This document shows positions 11,738-22,439 of a stretch of 27,402 bases of DNA, one piece after another. Every line of letters begins with the position of its first letter. The stretch's first letter is position 1. Both the position numbers and the translations under genes were made by a program. The notes under the pieces were generated by a model. It searched no databases and was not told the DNA's origin. It worked only from the letters and a program-made list of their open reading frames with translations. Source of the DNA: Didymodactylos carnosus (Eukaryota > Rotifera > Eurotatoria > Philodinida > Philodinidae); assembly GCA_905250885.1 (NCBI GenBank), contig CAJNOQ010001934.1, positions 1 to 27,402 of the forward strand, given 5' to 3'.

Positions 11738-13683
11738 GCATGTATTACAAAGCATTTGGTAGTACAGCAGCTCTACAATTAGCTCAACAATATCGTTGTG
11801 AATGGGTACAAGATGTAACAACTTCAAAAAAGTCGATTCATTCGAATGAAAATGAAACTTTACCAGTAGAAATATTAGAATCAAACGATGATGAACAACA
11901 AATGAAATCAAAAAATCCGATTAATATAATTCAGTACGGTCTTAATCAAGAAATTGGTGATTCTGATGAATTTTATTTGTCGCCCGGTTTAACAACTTCA
12001 TGTTCTTGTCCAAATTTATTCAATTATTTGGAAAATGAATTTAGTGCAAATCATGATGGCCATTTTCATACGTTAAATAATTATGAACATTCTCATTCGT
12101 TGAGCGACCTTGATCAGTATAATAATAACACGATAACGAAAGAAACGCTCGAACAAATATGGTATTCATTGTTAAACTTGGCCTGCAGTGAAAAAGATGA
12201 TTTGGAATTAACCGAATACAAATTGAGACATATTGCCGGTTTATCTGGTTCTTATACGAATATTGAACCAATTATAGAAAAATCTCGTAGTCACAATGAT
12301 ATCTGTCGGTGTTCAAATGTAAATTCACAAACGATGATTACACCAACAAAATCAAAATCATTTGATGCCGGTACACTATTACAACGAGATAATTATGCAT
12401 CGAATCAACAGCAGCTGGAACAACAAGATGATAATAAAACGTTAAATCAAGGTCTACTCGACGGAGTAACAATTATTACCGCAAATCCATTTGATATCTA
12501 TCGTACACCACCATATAATCAAACGAGAAGAAACGTTAAAGAGATTCATATTGATAAAACAACTAATTCTGACTCGATAGACGACGAATCTAGTTATGTA
12601 AAACCATCATCACCGTTGTTGATTACAAATCAAGTTTCTACTGACAGAGAACCTGATCAACTTTCTAATCATAGTATTGGCTCGTTTGAAGAAATAAATT
12701 CAAATATAATTGAAAAAGATAAACAAGAGGATACTGACGATGACATTGTAAATATTACACACGTTAATCAAGAAGATGTTGCTTCTCCATCTCAAGATTC
12801 TATGGTTGATGATTTTTCAAATTATTTTACTAATTCTAAACCATCTCATACAACTGATGAGATAGATCAACAACAACAAGGCGATCAATTTCTTGATATA
12901 TTCAAGTACTGGCCTTCTCCAACTTCGAATTCCAATTCATTACCATCCGATGAACCATTTATGTCCAATACTCAATCTGAAATTGTCGATATAAATCAAT
13001 TTTTACCTTCAAAAACCTCTTTAATGAATGAAAAAATATTATTAAACAGCAATAATAGTCATAGCACTATTCTTGACGACGATATGGCACCCATTTCATT
13101 CACAAATCAAAATAACGATGAAACAAATTTAATACAAAAATTATTATCAAATGCTTTGAATAAAAATACTTCTTCTTTTTCTTCCTCCTTTTCTTCTTCT
13201 TTTTCTCCTACGTCGCCACAAAAAGAGACATCAATAAATACAAATGATTCAAATCAGTTCAATTATGTATTTCATCATCCAAATCAACATCGCTTTTTAG
13301 ACGATGATGATATCATGGGACAAGATGCTGAAAATGATTTTAACCTTGATAGTCACTATTTGACAACCACAGACAATGAAAAACAAATATTAGCATTTGG
13401 AGGTTTTCAAAGTGATGAGGCGACAACTGCTGACGAGGCAGCAGATGCTTTGGCTATGACAACGGTAAATATTAGAGATACATACGCAGAACTGGCATTA
13501 TTTCGTCCTCATTCATTGTCGACGATTCCAAGTTCTCGTGCATCACAATATGCATCTAGTGTCGATAGTGACGATGTATTTGAGCGTGAGAGATATTTAA
13601 AAAGAGATAATGAAACACAATTAGACAGTATTCAATACCCACAAAAAATTACATACGAAGAGGAAGAAGACGAACGTGAAGAG
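11738..13683 (+). CDS. Exon G of giant gene, contains an ordered-looking N-terminal island
   Basis: Acceptor TGTCTTTTCAG ends at 11737 and donor GAG|GTAAAT begins at 13684. It enters in phase 1 and leaves in phase 0, so unlike A-F it cannot be skipped alone. The first residues MYYKAFGSTAALQLAQQY, with the following CEWVQDV, look ordered and conserved-like. A second such island is around 12160-12270 (IWYSLLNLACSEKDD, then LELTEYKLRHIAGLSGSY). The remainder is disordered, with SCSCPNLF near 12000, a poly-Ser tract (about 13170-13206) and acidic stretches. The C-terminal part (about 13400-13600) is less repetitive: DEAADALAMTTVNIRDTYAE. The frame continues past the donor to a stop at 13711. No named domain recognised. 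Confidence 0.85.
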
Positions 13684-13773
13684 GTAAATTTTAAGCAAAT
13701 TTTATTATTGTAGATTAAATGCTAAATCTTCTCTTTTTCTATAGCCATTAACATGTCTGATATATCTTTTTAG

Positions 13774-16700
13774 GCTGACTCAAATATATCGTCAGCACAA
13801 TCGAGACCATTATCTTCGATACAAAGTAGATCAACTACACCTGATTACACCGCAGAACAACAAAACTTCGAATCAAAAGAAGAGCAATCAAAATATTCTT
13901 CTCATTATAATATTGATTACGAAGCATGGAATAAATCGATAGCTGATCAATCGACATTTTATGACTTACCTGTTAAATACAACGATAGTGACATAGAACT
14001 TAAATCAAACAGTAATGAAACATTTAGTACAGAGACACGTCTACAACCGACGACTACTTCTGATTCTATTCGACTGATACCCAATCGAAACATGGAACAC
14101 CAACAGCAACAGGAAGTTCATTCTACATCTGCATCTGTTTCAGCGGATACTCCCTCATTACGTACTAATATGTCACCAAGTCAGATAGATCCGACTCAAC
14201 TGGCCTATCGTTTAGCACGTTTGGATGACTACACATCAGCATATGTAGACGAAAGCCCAATTCAAAGTCCATCTGACAGGACATTAGCTGATGAATTAGC
14301 TGAAATCGACGAACATACTCAGCCACTACCCACAGAAGATAATGACTCATTTTTAGATGAACTAAATCAATTAGAACAACGATTTTTAGGAGATGATGCT
14401 CTTCATCAAGCACCACTATCTTTCACTACGGAAAACACATTACCATTAATACAGCTAACGTCCACAGCACCAACGGCGAATGTACCGATACAAGAGCTTG
14501 TTGGTATTGCTCAAGCGGCCAAGAGTCGTGCAGAAGAAATAAAAGCAAAAAAGCAAACATCAGAAGATCTCGGTCATCATTTGAAAACATCTCCATTATT
14601 AGAACCACAATCAGAATATGAATCAATCAAGTCTAGTCAGAAAACAGAAACACGCGACGAACTAGATTTCGATTTTATTAAAGATAAACACGCAGAAAAA
14701 ACCACTGAAGACGAGAAACAAAGATATAATGAAGAACGAGTAAAAGTGCATAGTCCGATTGTAGTACAGCAACCATCTCCATCCGTAACGTTTGACTTTT
14801 CTGATTCTGTAGAAAAAGGTGAAAGAACTGAAAAAGAAAAAAATATCAAATCAGAAGGACAAACCGACAGTCAGAACATAGAAAATTTGATATTAATAAA
14901 AAGTCAAATTCTATCATTGCCAGTTGGTGGTGAGAAGAAACTTCTCTCTAAATCGACAAATAATGATACACCCGTAATTAAACAAACTGGTAATCTAGTC
15001 GATATTTCACCATCCTCTTCAACAAAAACTTACGAAGTTTTAAGTACGATCACAACCCCAACAACAAAACCAAACATATTTGATGATGAAATGACAAATG
15101 AATCGAATATCGATGAATTAACATCTATTGCGAGACAAATAGATAATGCTTCGTTGCCGCCCGTGCATAATTTAACATCAGCTGTTCATGATATCCATAA
15201 AACTATCGATGAAAAACCACCTCAAATTAATTCGCTAACGACTATCGTGAGTGATATATCTGATCAGCAAAATGTTAATGAACTAACGAAAATAAAACGG
15301 GATATCCATAAAACTATCGATGAAAAGCCGCCTCAAATTAATTCGCTAACGACTATCGTGAGTGATATATCTGATCAGCAAAATGTTAATGAANNNNNNN
15401 NNNNNNNNNNNTCGCTAACGACTATCGTGAGTGATATATCTGATCAGCAAAATGTTAATGAACTAACGAAAATAAAACGGGATATCCATAAAACTATCGA
15501 TGAAAAGCCGCCTCAAATTAATTCGCTAACGACTATCGTGAGTGATATATCTGATCAGCAAAATGTTAATGAATTAACGAAAATAAAACGAGATATCCAT
15601 AAAACTATCGATGAAAAACCACCTCAAATTAATTCGCTAACGACTATCGTGAGTGATATATCTGATCAGCAAAATGTTAATGAACTAACGAAAATAAAAC
15701 GGGACATACTTGAAATTAACAATATTAATAACCGACCTGTATCAACTAATAATTTAGAAAGTATCGTAGGCGACCTAAAACAGCACGACAATCAACAACA
15801 AACAGTACATTTGGATAATTTAGTCAACACTATAAGTGAAATACAAAACAATACTGTAAAATCGAACATAGTGTCTCCACACATACAATCGACGCTAAAA
15901 ATTGTACCTGAGATTGAAGAAACAACATTATCGCCATCTAATATGAACGACTACCTTACACAATCAAAATCGGATATTGATCATACGGCTAGGACGACGA
16001 CTCATGTTTCATCACCGTCAAGGTCAGTTAAATACGCTAATAAAGAGAACGAAGAAGAACAAGTAATAACAACAAGACCGCAGCGACCAACACGTCTCGG
16101 ACTTTCAACGACAACAGCGACCACAAGAGACATAGAAGAACAACAAAAACCGTTAGTTAGTCCCGAGATTCAAATACCGTTAAATATTGTTAACGATCTC
16201 GAACAGCGGCTAGCACAATATCGTTCGAAACCAAGTGTCGATCCAACAACGTTTAGCACAAGTTCAAAAGCACAAACATTGGAAAGTAATAATTTAGATC
16301 TAGCATCACCCATGACTACTCTTCCATCGACAACACGCTACAGTAGTCACTCATCTCCTCCACGCGGATTAAGCGCGTCCCTTAACCATACTGAAAATTT
16401 ACTACGTGATCGCAGTCGTCCTACATATCAAACGCAACGAATTAGCAAAGTATGCGATTTGGAGATAGTTAAACAAGGTAAAGGTTTTAAAGTTGGCTAT
16501 GTAGACAGACAAGGCACAGATCATCGAGTAATATTAACAAAACATTTTGACGTTGGACCAGACATATTGGCCAGAAAACCAAATGTACCTTATAAAGGAC
16601 GAAAAATATTGAATCAAGTTTTGAGTGGAGTATTGCACACAAATGGTAACAGTTCGTTACAAGAAGATTCGAAATATCAACGTTTTTCTGATGATATCGA

Positions 16701-18660
16701 AGTGCCGACGATAGGAACAAATCCAAAACATTTTGATGAATCTGATATGGTTTCGATTGACATAGACGGACCTTCTACAATGCTCAATTCTATTTGTGAA
16801 TCAATTGTAATTACTCAGGGATCTGTCTACACTGACAATAACGACCAAAAATTGAAGAAAAATGCAAAAGAAGAGCAGAATGTTCAAAGTGTGTCACGAG
16901 GACCAAATCAATATGAAACAAGCAAAACACCAAGAGCGTTCTCTTCGTCTTCTATTCACGACAGACGTGATCAAGATTATGTGTTTAAAGATAGGCTCGA
17001 TAAAAATGATCATCAATTATCGTCACCAAAACTTAGCCATGTCGCTGTGGATAAACATGAAAAACACGTAATTGAAGGAGACACGTTCTCTTCAATAATT
17101 CAACCGAAAAAAGATAAAGTTGATATTGTCGAAAGTTGGCATGATCGCACAGTGTTTGAGGGTGATCGTACTACAAATTGGAGAAGTCCTGGTCAACCTC
17201 AATGGTCATCCACCACAACGAAACAACGTTCAAACTCTTCACATAATTTACCATTGATAGCAAACAGGTCCACTCAACCATCTTCAACTGTTCAACATTT
17301 CGTCAGTACCGTAAATCAGCCACCACAAACAGTTACAATGAGAACAGCTAGTCCAACAAGATTTTCTACAAGAGCAACGTATGATGTACCGGATAATTTT
17401 GATTGGAAAAATTCAGACTTATCTAGTACACCCCTTGAGCCATCAGTGTTTGTCACTCCCAGAAAACAAAGTATAAGCAGAGATGCAACTCATTCACCAA
17501 TTAAAGAAGTATCAACTCCACCTCATCCACAGAAACAATACCAGACAACAAGTACATCTCCAATAACTGTACAGTCAACTACAAAAATTGATCGCAGCTG
17601 CCAGTACAGTCCACCAATGAAAACTTTTTATCATGATCTTGGTTCCCAGTGTAATATTGACGATATTTTTCCTCTGAAAACACGTGGCAGTTCTTTCAAC
17701 ACACAAACACAAGTCTCCACCGTCGATATACCCGGACTACTCAGATCATTTGGAGCACAAACAATTGTTGCTGATGACAGCCAAAAACCTGATGAGACTC
17801 CGTTTAAATCTCGTAAAACAGCTCCTGATGATTCAGGATTTGCTACATCGACGAGAAGAGCGTCGCAATTATCTCCTCAATCATCAGATACTTTGGATAT
17901 GTCAACAACAACGGATACAATAAAAACAACGCCGTGGATATCTGGTAAAGAATTTATTTCTAAATTAGAACAATCAAAGAGAACCGCAAGATCGGATGCG
18001 AGTTTTCTGGATCAACCACCACAACCTTTGTCTATCACTCAATATACAAATGATAACTGGTACTTAGCAAGCAATTCTGAACCAAAATTGCATACAATTG
18101 AACAAAGAAATTCACCGTCTATTGCACAGCAGCAAGCAACAAAATCACGAAAAAGCACTTTAACAAAACATATTCAGCCCACAGATGAAGATGCGGACAT
18201 CAGCTCGGCGGATAGTCCGACGAGAGTGCAGCAACAACAACAGCACTCGACTAATAATGAAATCACACCAAAGAAGAAAAAAGGTTTTCAAGACTATGCT
18301 TTACGAACAAGCGACGAAAGTGATGTCGAACGACTGATAGCAAAAACAAATCGTTTTCAATCATCACGTATCAATGATTCAACAGCCACGGATAAACCTC
18401 GTCATCATCATTCCGAATCAGATTTACTCAATGATGATGTATCACCCGCCACTACTACCACAATGACTATCAGACCATCAAATATTAGTGCTCAAAAAAA
18501 TGCATTAACTGGCGCTAAATCAAGTGAACAGATGAATAATGGTAAACGGAGAAGTAGTACGATTGCTATTCCAGGTGTGTCATTAGAACGCAGTGCTGAT
18601 TCAGGAATTCTTAATGAAACATTTATCGATGACGTTGCGATGGCAGCTGGCAATAATCAA
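13774..18660 (+). CDS. Exon H of giant gene: 4.9-kb exon with 37-residue tandem repeats
   Basis: A single 4,887-base open exon (1,629 codons) in phase 0 at both ends. Acceptor TATCTTTTTAG ends at 13773 and donor CAA|GTAAGT begins at 18661. The frame is open from the acceptor, so the first Met at 14092 is internal. Order of contents: acidic/Gln-rich start; two acidic helical segments (about 14190-14390); Lys/Glu-rich helix (about 14480-14560); a repeat region with a 111-bp array (15190-15702) and a gap of 18 Ns; an ordered-looking block (16450-16647); a run of Q[TCY] motifs (17590-17781); a basic Ser-rich end with KKKKGFQDYALRTSDESDVERL near 18270. DSG motifs occur at 17830 and 18598. No enzyme motif is visible. 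The intron before is 90 bases and the one after is 57. Confidence 0.9.
15190..15702 (+). repeat. 111-bp coding tandem repeat array (37-residue units)
   Basis: Units start at 15190, 15301, 15481 and 15592, with a partial unit at 15412-15480 after a gap. Each encodes DIHKTIDEKPPQIN, SLTTIVSDISDQQNV and NELTKIKR. Units are nearly identical at DNA level and differ mainly at synonymous sites (AAACCACCT in units 1 and 5, AAGCCGCCT in units 2 and 4; CGG or CGA at the end). The last unit grades into diverged sequence at DILEINNINNRPVS. The unit length is a multiple of three, so copy number changes keep the frame. Confidence 0.95.
15394..15411. other. Assembly gap (18 Ns) inside the tandem array
   Basis: The gap replaces exactly the 18 bases that would encode LTKIKR, yet the sequence after it resumes at SLTTIV rather than at DIHKTI. 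At least 42 more bases are therefore missing or collapsed; see findings. Confidence 0.95.
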
Positions 18661-18717
18661 GTAAGTTTCTTAAAAGACACTTTTTATAACCAGACCGCTG
18701 ATTTGTGTATATTTTAG

Positions 18718-19342
18718 ACATTTCGAAATCGTAGAAAATTGGCTAATTTTGCCTTACAAGTTGACATCAGAGGTTCATCCTCTGATAGCGAAGAATTTTC
18801 TGATAATTTAAATATCACAGCTCACAGTCAGCGACGTTCGACATCAAATTTATTAGATGCATCTACATCCCCACGTAAACGAACATCAACAGATAGTCCA
18901 CGTACGCAATCGACTGTCACCAATTTGAGTCGAACAGAGAGTACACCAAATGTTTTAATTGCGACAACATCCACGCCAAAAGAACATAGAGAATACCCTC
19001 TTTATGAGCATCATAGTGAATTAACGATACATGCTCCTCGACATCGTTCATCTACTCACAACTCAAATATTTATCGTCATAATAATCGCGAATCTAGTTT
19101 CCATACTGAAATACCAAGAACAACTATCGATTTTTCTCCTCGCCATCATCATACACGACCTAACCAACAGTCAGTGAGCCATCGTGATATTAGCACTTCA
19201 GCCGGTGAATTAGAGCGGCAAATTAATACATTACGACGTGAAAGAGCTCATATAATTGATTTACTATCATTAAATTGGGATAGATCAAAAATATGGGTAG
19301 AACTTACTGAAGCAAAATTGAATTATATCATTGGCGAAACAG
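18718..19342 (+). CDS. Exon I of giant gene, start of C-terminal helical region
   Basis: Acceptor TGTATATTTTAG ends at 18717 and donor GTATTT begins at 19343; phase 0 in, phase 1 out, 208 codons plus one base. It begins TFRNRRKLANFALQVDIRG, continues with an acidic Ser cluster (SSSDSEEFSD), and basic Ser/Thr/His-rich disordered sequence with RRSTSNLL and ESTPNVL. It ends with a charged helix: ELERQINTLRRERAHIIDLL, then the tract VELTEAKLNYIIGET. This last part looks like a conserved folded or coiled-coil segment and is the best part of the protein for homology searching. The donor is weaker than most in this gene. Confidence 0.85.
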
Positions 19343-19704
19343 GTATTTTTTGTATTTTCTGGATCTAAAGCCTTTGATCAAGTACTTTTATTGTGCGATT
19401 GGAGTGAGTAAAATGTGTAAACTTAGCGTGCTAATTGTTTAACTATAGACAATTGATAACTCGTCGCACGTAGGTAAACTCTAAACAACTGCATGAAACG
19501 AATGCAGTGATAGCAAAATTTTCCAAAATCGAGAAAACGGGTTTATTGTGTTAGAAATTACTGTATGCTATAGGTAAATTCTCAATACGATTGATAAACG
19601 AAAAGTGTGTTTTGTGAATATGTGTGAAATAGTATCTAAGTTGAGATCAACAACATTCTCCCTTTCAAGCTGCAGAAATTACTTTGTTGTGCAGATATTA
19701 TTAG
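19343..19704 (+). other. Intron I-J (362 bases)
   Basis: GTATTT donor and ATTATTAG acceptor, phase 1. The acceptor choice is uncertain, with an in-phase alternative at 19632. Nothing else recognised in it. Confidence 0.6.
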
Positions 19705-20597
19705 ATGAGATCACTCTGTTATATTTAGACGCTTTGTTACGTTCACTTTCATTCGATGCGACACCTCTGGATACGGAAAATGTCAAAATAAAAATGCATC
19801 AATATGAAGAAGAAATGGCTGAATTAACTCGACAACGTTTAGCTGTTTATCGTCAACGTTTAGAAGATTCTAAAAAGCAATTAGATGCCAGAATAGATGA
19901 ATTAGAAAAAGAGAAATTGTTAATACAACAAGTCAATACGAATAAGCATGATCACTATAATCGTCAACGGCCTCAAACAGTATCCACTATGGATGTAACA
20001 CCATCAATTACGTCTAATCAAACAACACCAGCAACAACAAGCGCCCTTGATCAGCTAAAAACGCAGTCCTCACCAAACATGCGTTCTCCTAGTTCATCAA
20101 TGTCGCAATCAACATTGGTCTTAAATGGGAACAAACGTCAGTCATTCTTAAGTACCAGTGCCGAAAATTTGAGTAACTCTCCAGTTCAAGACACAATTGC
20201 CAGTCATCCCCATTTATTGGACACATCGTTTCTCACACCTGTTACTTCTGCTGCTACGGTATTGCCTTCACAATATCCTTATCAATCGAAATTCTTATTA
20301 CAAGATCAAAACTTAAAGTCATCTCCACAAACTATACAACGAACATACACGCCGCAAACGACCATAACCTACGATATACATTTTCCACGAACATCGTCCA
20401 TAAGAACCGATGTTTACATTCCGATAAGAAGACAAACCGATACTCGTCGTTTAGCTAATGAAGTGATTGACGATGTACTTGACAATGGACACCAACTTCA
20501 TCGATCTTCTCCTACTACAACGAATCGTTTTTCGTCTCGTTCTTCACCATTACCATCGTACGGTTCAGCATACCATCCGAGCTATAATAATAATAAC

Positions 20598-20628
<31 letters not shown>

Positions 20629-20911
20629 ACGATAATACCAATACATCTACAATACCTACACAAAACAACCCTAATTATACAACTTATTACGTATCGGGCC
20701 CATCTGTGACAACCTCAACAAGAAACAGCGAAAGCACTGATGCAACAGCATTGTCACAAACCACAACAACAAACTTATCGAGCATGCAAGGTCTGAGTAA
20801 ATCGCAGCAAGCTATTTTAGATGAAACAGATAAATTAGTGAAAGATTCACAACAATTTCATACAGAATCGGCATCTCAATTCGAGCGTGCAAGAGAAACT
20901 CTTTTATCAAG
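19705..20911 (+). CDS. Exon J of giant gene: coiled coil, then poly-Asn and disordered tail
   Basis: The upstream exon ends in phase 1, and the acceptor ATATTATTAG (ending 19704) is the best one that keeps frame; a nearby TGCAG ending at 19694 is out of phase, and an alternative at 19632 would add 24 residues. It encodes DEITLLYLDALLRSLSFDA and then a strongly charged helix, MHQYEEEMAELTRQRLAVY followed by a run of RLEDSKKQLDARIDELEKEK, a probable coiled coil (about 19790-19930). Next is Ser/Thr/Gln-rich sequence, SAENLSNS, thirteen Asn encoded by AAT/AAC (20586-20624), and a helical end ILDETDKLVKDSQQFHTESA. Donor AG|GTAAGA begins at 20912; phase 2 out. The start is the least certain boundary. 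Confidence 0.72.
20586..20624 (+). repeat. (AAT)n encoding poly-Asn
   Basis: Thirteen consecutive Asn codons in exon J, mostly AAT, directly visible. Confidence 0.95.
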
Positions 20912-22439
20912 GTAAGATATGTTTGTCGTATAAACTGCCTAGCAAGTGAATAGGTGAATATCTTAGATACTTTTAGTCGGGCAAATTCGATTTTTCTGAA
21001 TCCTGTTTGAAATAGATCTACAATAAAAATTATACTGAACAAGGTTTTGAAATAGTTGAACAATTTTAACAAAACTCGCTACGTTTTTACTTGTTAAAAG
21101 GTGCCATTACCGTTCTTCGACATCTACATACGCGAAATATACATGTGATGCTTGAAAGTTAGATTTAAGCGGTAGTAGATATCATCTATCAGAAAAGTAG
21201 TGCACGTGTATTTTCACTGTTAACTGCTGTTGTCTCTGGTTAAACTGGCATGTCTCACGTCTCATTTCAAAATTTCGCATTCGTCTTCCTAGCAAATAAA
21301 CAAACACTGTTGTGAAGTAATTCTTCCGGAGAGCACCATCTCGTATACGCCTTTTATAACACCAGAAATTTAAACGTGTCTAGATTAAGCAGAGTTGTAG
21401 TGCGTTATGTGTGAGTGGAGAACGAGAGCTATTGACTTTTGTTGCTAAATAAATAAAAACTGAATACTGAGTATTATTATACGTAAACTCACAATACACG
21501 GTTAACATTTTTTCTTATTTCCGGTTTTATTTTCTTCCTGTCTCCGCAAATTGTATATACAGGGCTTGTTAAACGAATAAAGATCAATTTTAGTAGAGTA
21601 ATCGAATGGACGTGAAGATAAAAAGTGGCATATAATGGTATAAAAAGCATTCCAGATAGAATAAAATGTACGTTAAACGCATATTCTATTCTGATACACA
21701 AAATAATGTGCATGATTGTCTTTTGCGTTTATATAATACCTTCTATGTAAAATGATAAATTGCATGCTCGCTCAATCCTGCATGTTTATAGTTGTGTTAA
21801 CTACACCCTCCCGCGCCATTGCTGAAATGAAGAAATTTATACTAATAAATTATGTAGATTGTTGACGCTTATCTAATACGTTAGGAGTCAAGATTTTTTA
21901 TGTCTGAATCAAACACCAGTATGATGAACACGATAACAGTATGTGTGTGACACGATGCAATGAATTGTGATCAGAATGATACATTTCATTGGTGATATTT
22001 TATCAAATTTATTCAAACTTTTTTGTTTTAATTGTGATTTTCTCTCTGAATAGCTTTCAGAGCACAGTGTGAGGAGGGGTTTTATAAAGCATGATATAAT
22101 ACGAGCAGCTAACACGCTGTTTCTCTAATGATCAGATGATTTGTTTGTGATAAATGCATAATTAGTTCAATTTTATCGCTCTGTGTGTATGGATGTGCGG
22201 ATTTTGCTGTATTTAATGGTCAATTAACATTTTACACAATGCAAACGGTCTCTATGAAACTCCGTTTGTAACTATACTGAAAACAGTCTTATAACTTGAT
22301 TTTTCTACGCACAAATTGAACAATTTTTTAGAGATGATAGCTAAAGTTATTAATTTACGGCTCAAATGCTGCATTGCTCATTGGAACGAAATAAAGTATT
22401 TTGGCTTACCGTCTAATTGTATTTTTTTCTTTATTTTAG
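20912..22439 (+). other. Intron J-K (1,528 bases), carries a dispersed repeat
   Basis: GTAAGA donor and TTTATTTTAG acceptor, phase 2. Near its 3' end it holds a 171-base repeat (22193-22363) that also occurs inverted at the window's right edge. The rest has somewhat higher GC than other introns but no coding-like frame or RNA gene that I can recognise. Confidence 0.78.
22193..22363 (+). repeat. Dispersed 171-bp repeat, copy 1
   Basis: Matches the reverse complement of 27231-27402 with about three differences over 171 bases (one substitution near 22320, one substitution and one single-base indel near 22355-22358). Homology ends abruptly after the shared GGCTC. It contains three short inverted motifs: CAAACGG/CCGTTTG (22242-22248 and 22262-22268), ACTG/CAGT (22276-22287) and AAATTG/CAATTT (22313-22326). 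It ends 76 bases before the last-exon acceptor. Family unknown. Confidence 0.9.

Noticed and set aside
15190-15702. CRISPR-like direct repeats
   Set aside because: The 111-bp units are contiguous, in frame and coding, with no spacers.
19633-19704. Extension of exon J from an acceptor at 19632
   Set aside because: In phase and open, but the acceptor context is purine-rich and the added residues look less like the adjoining helix; kept only as an alternative.
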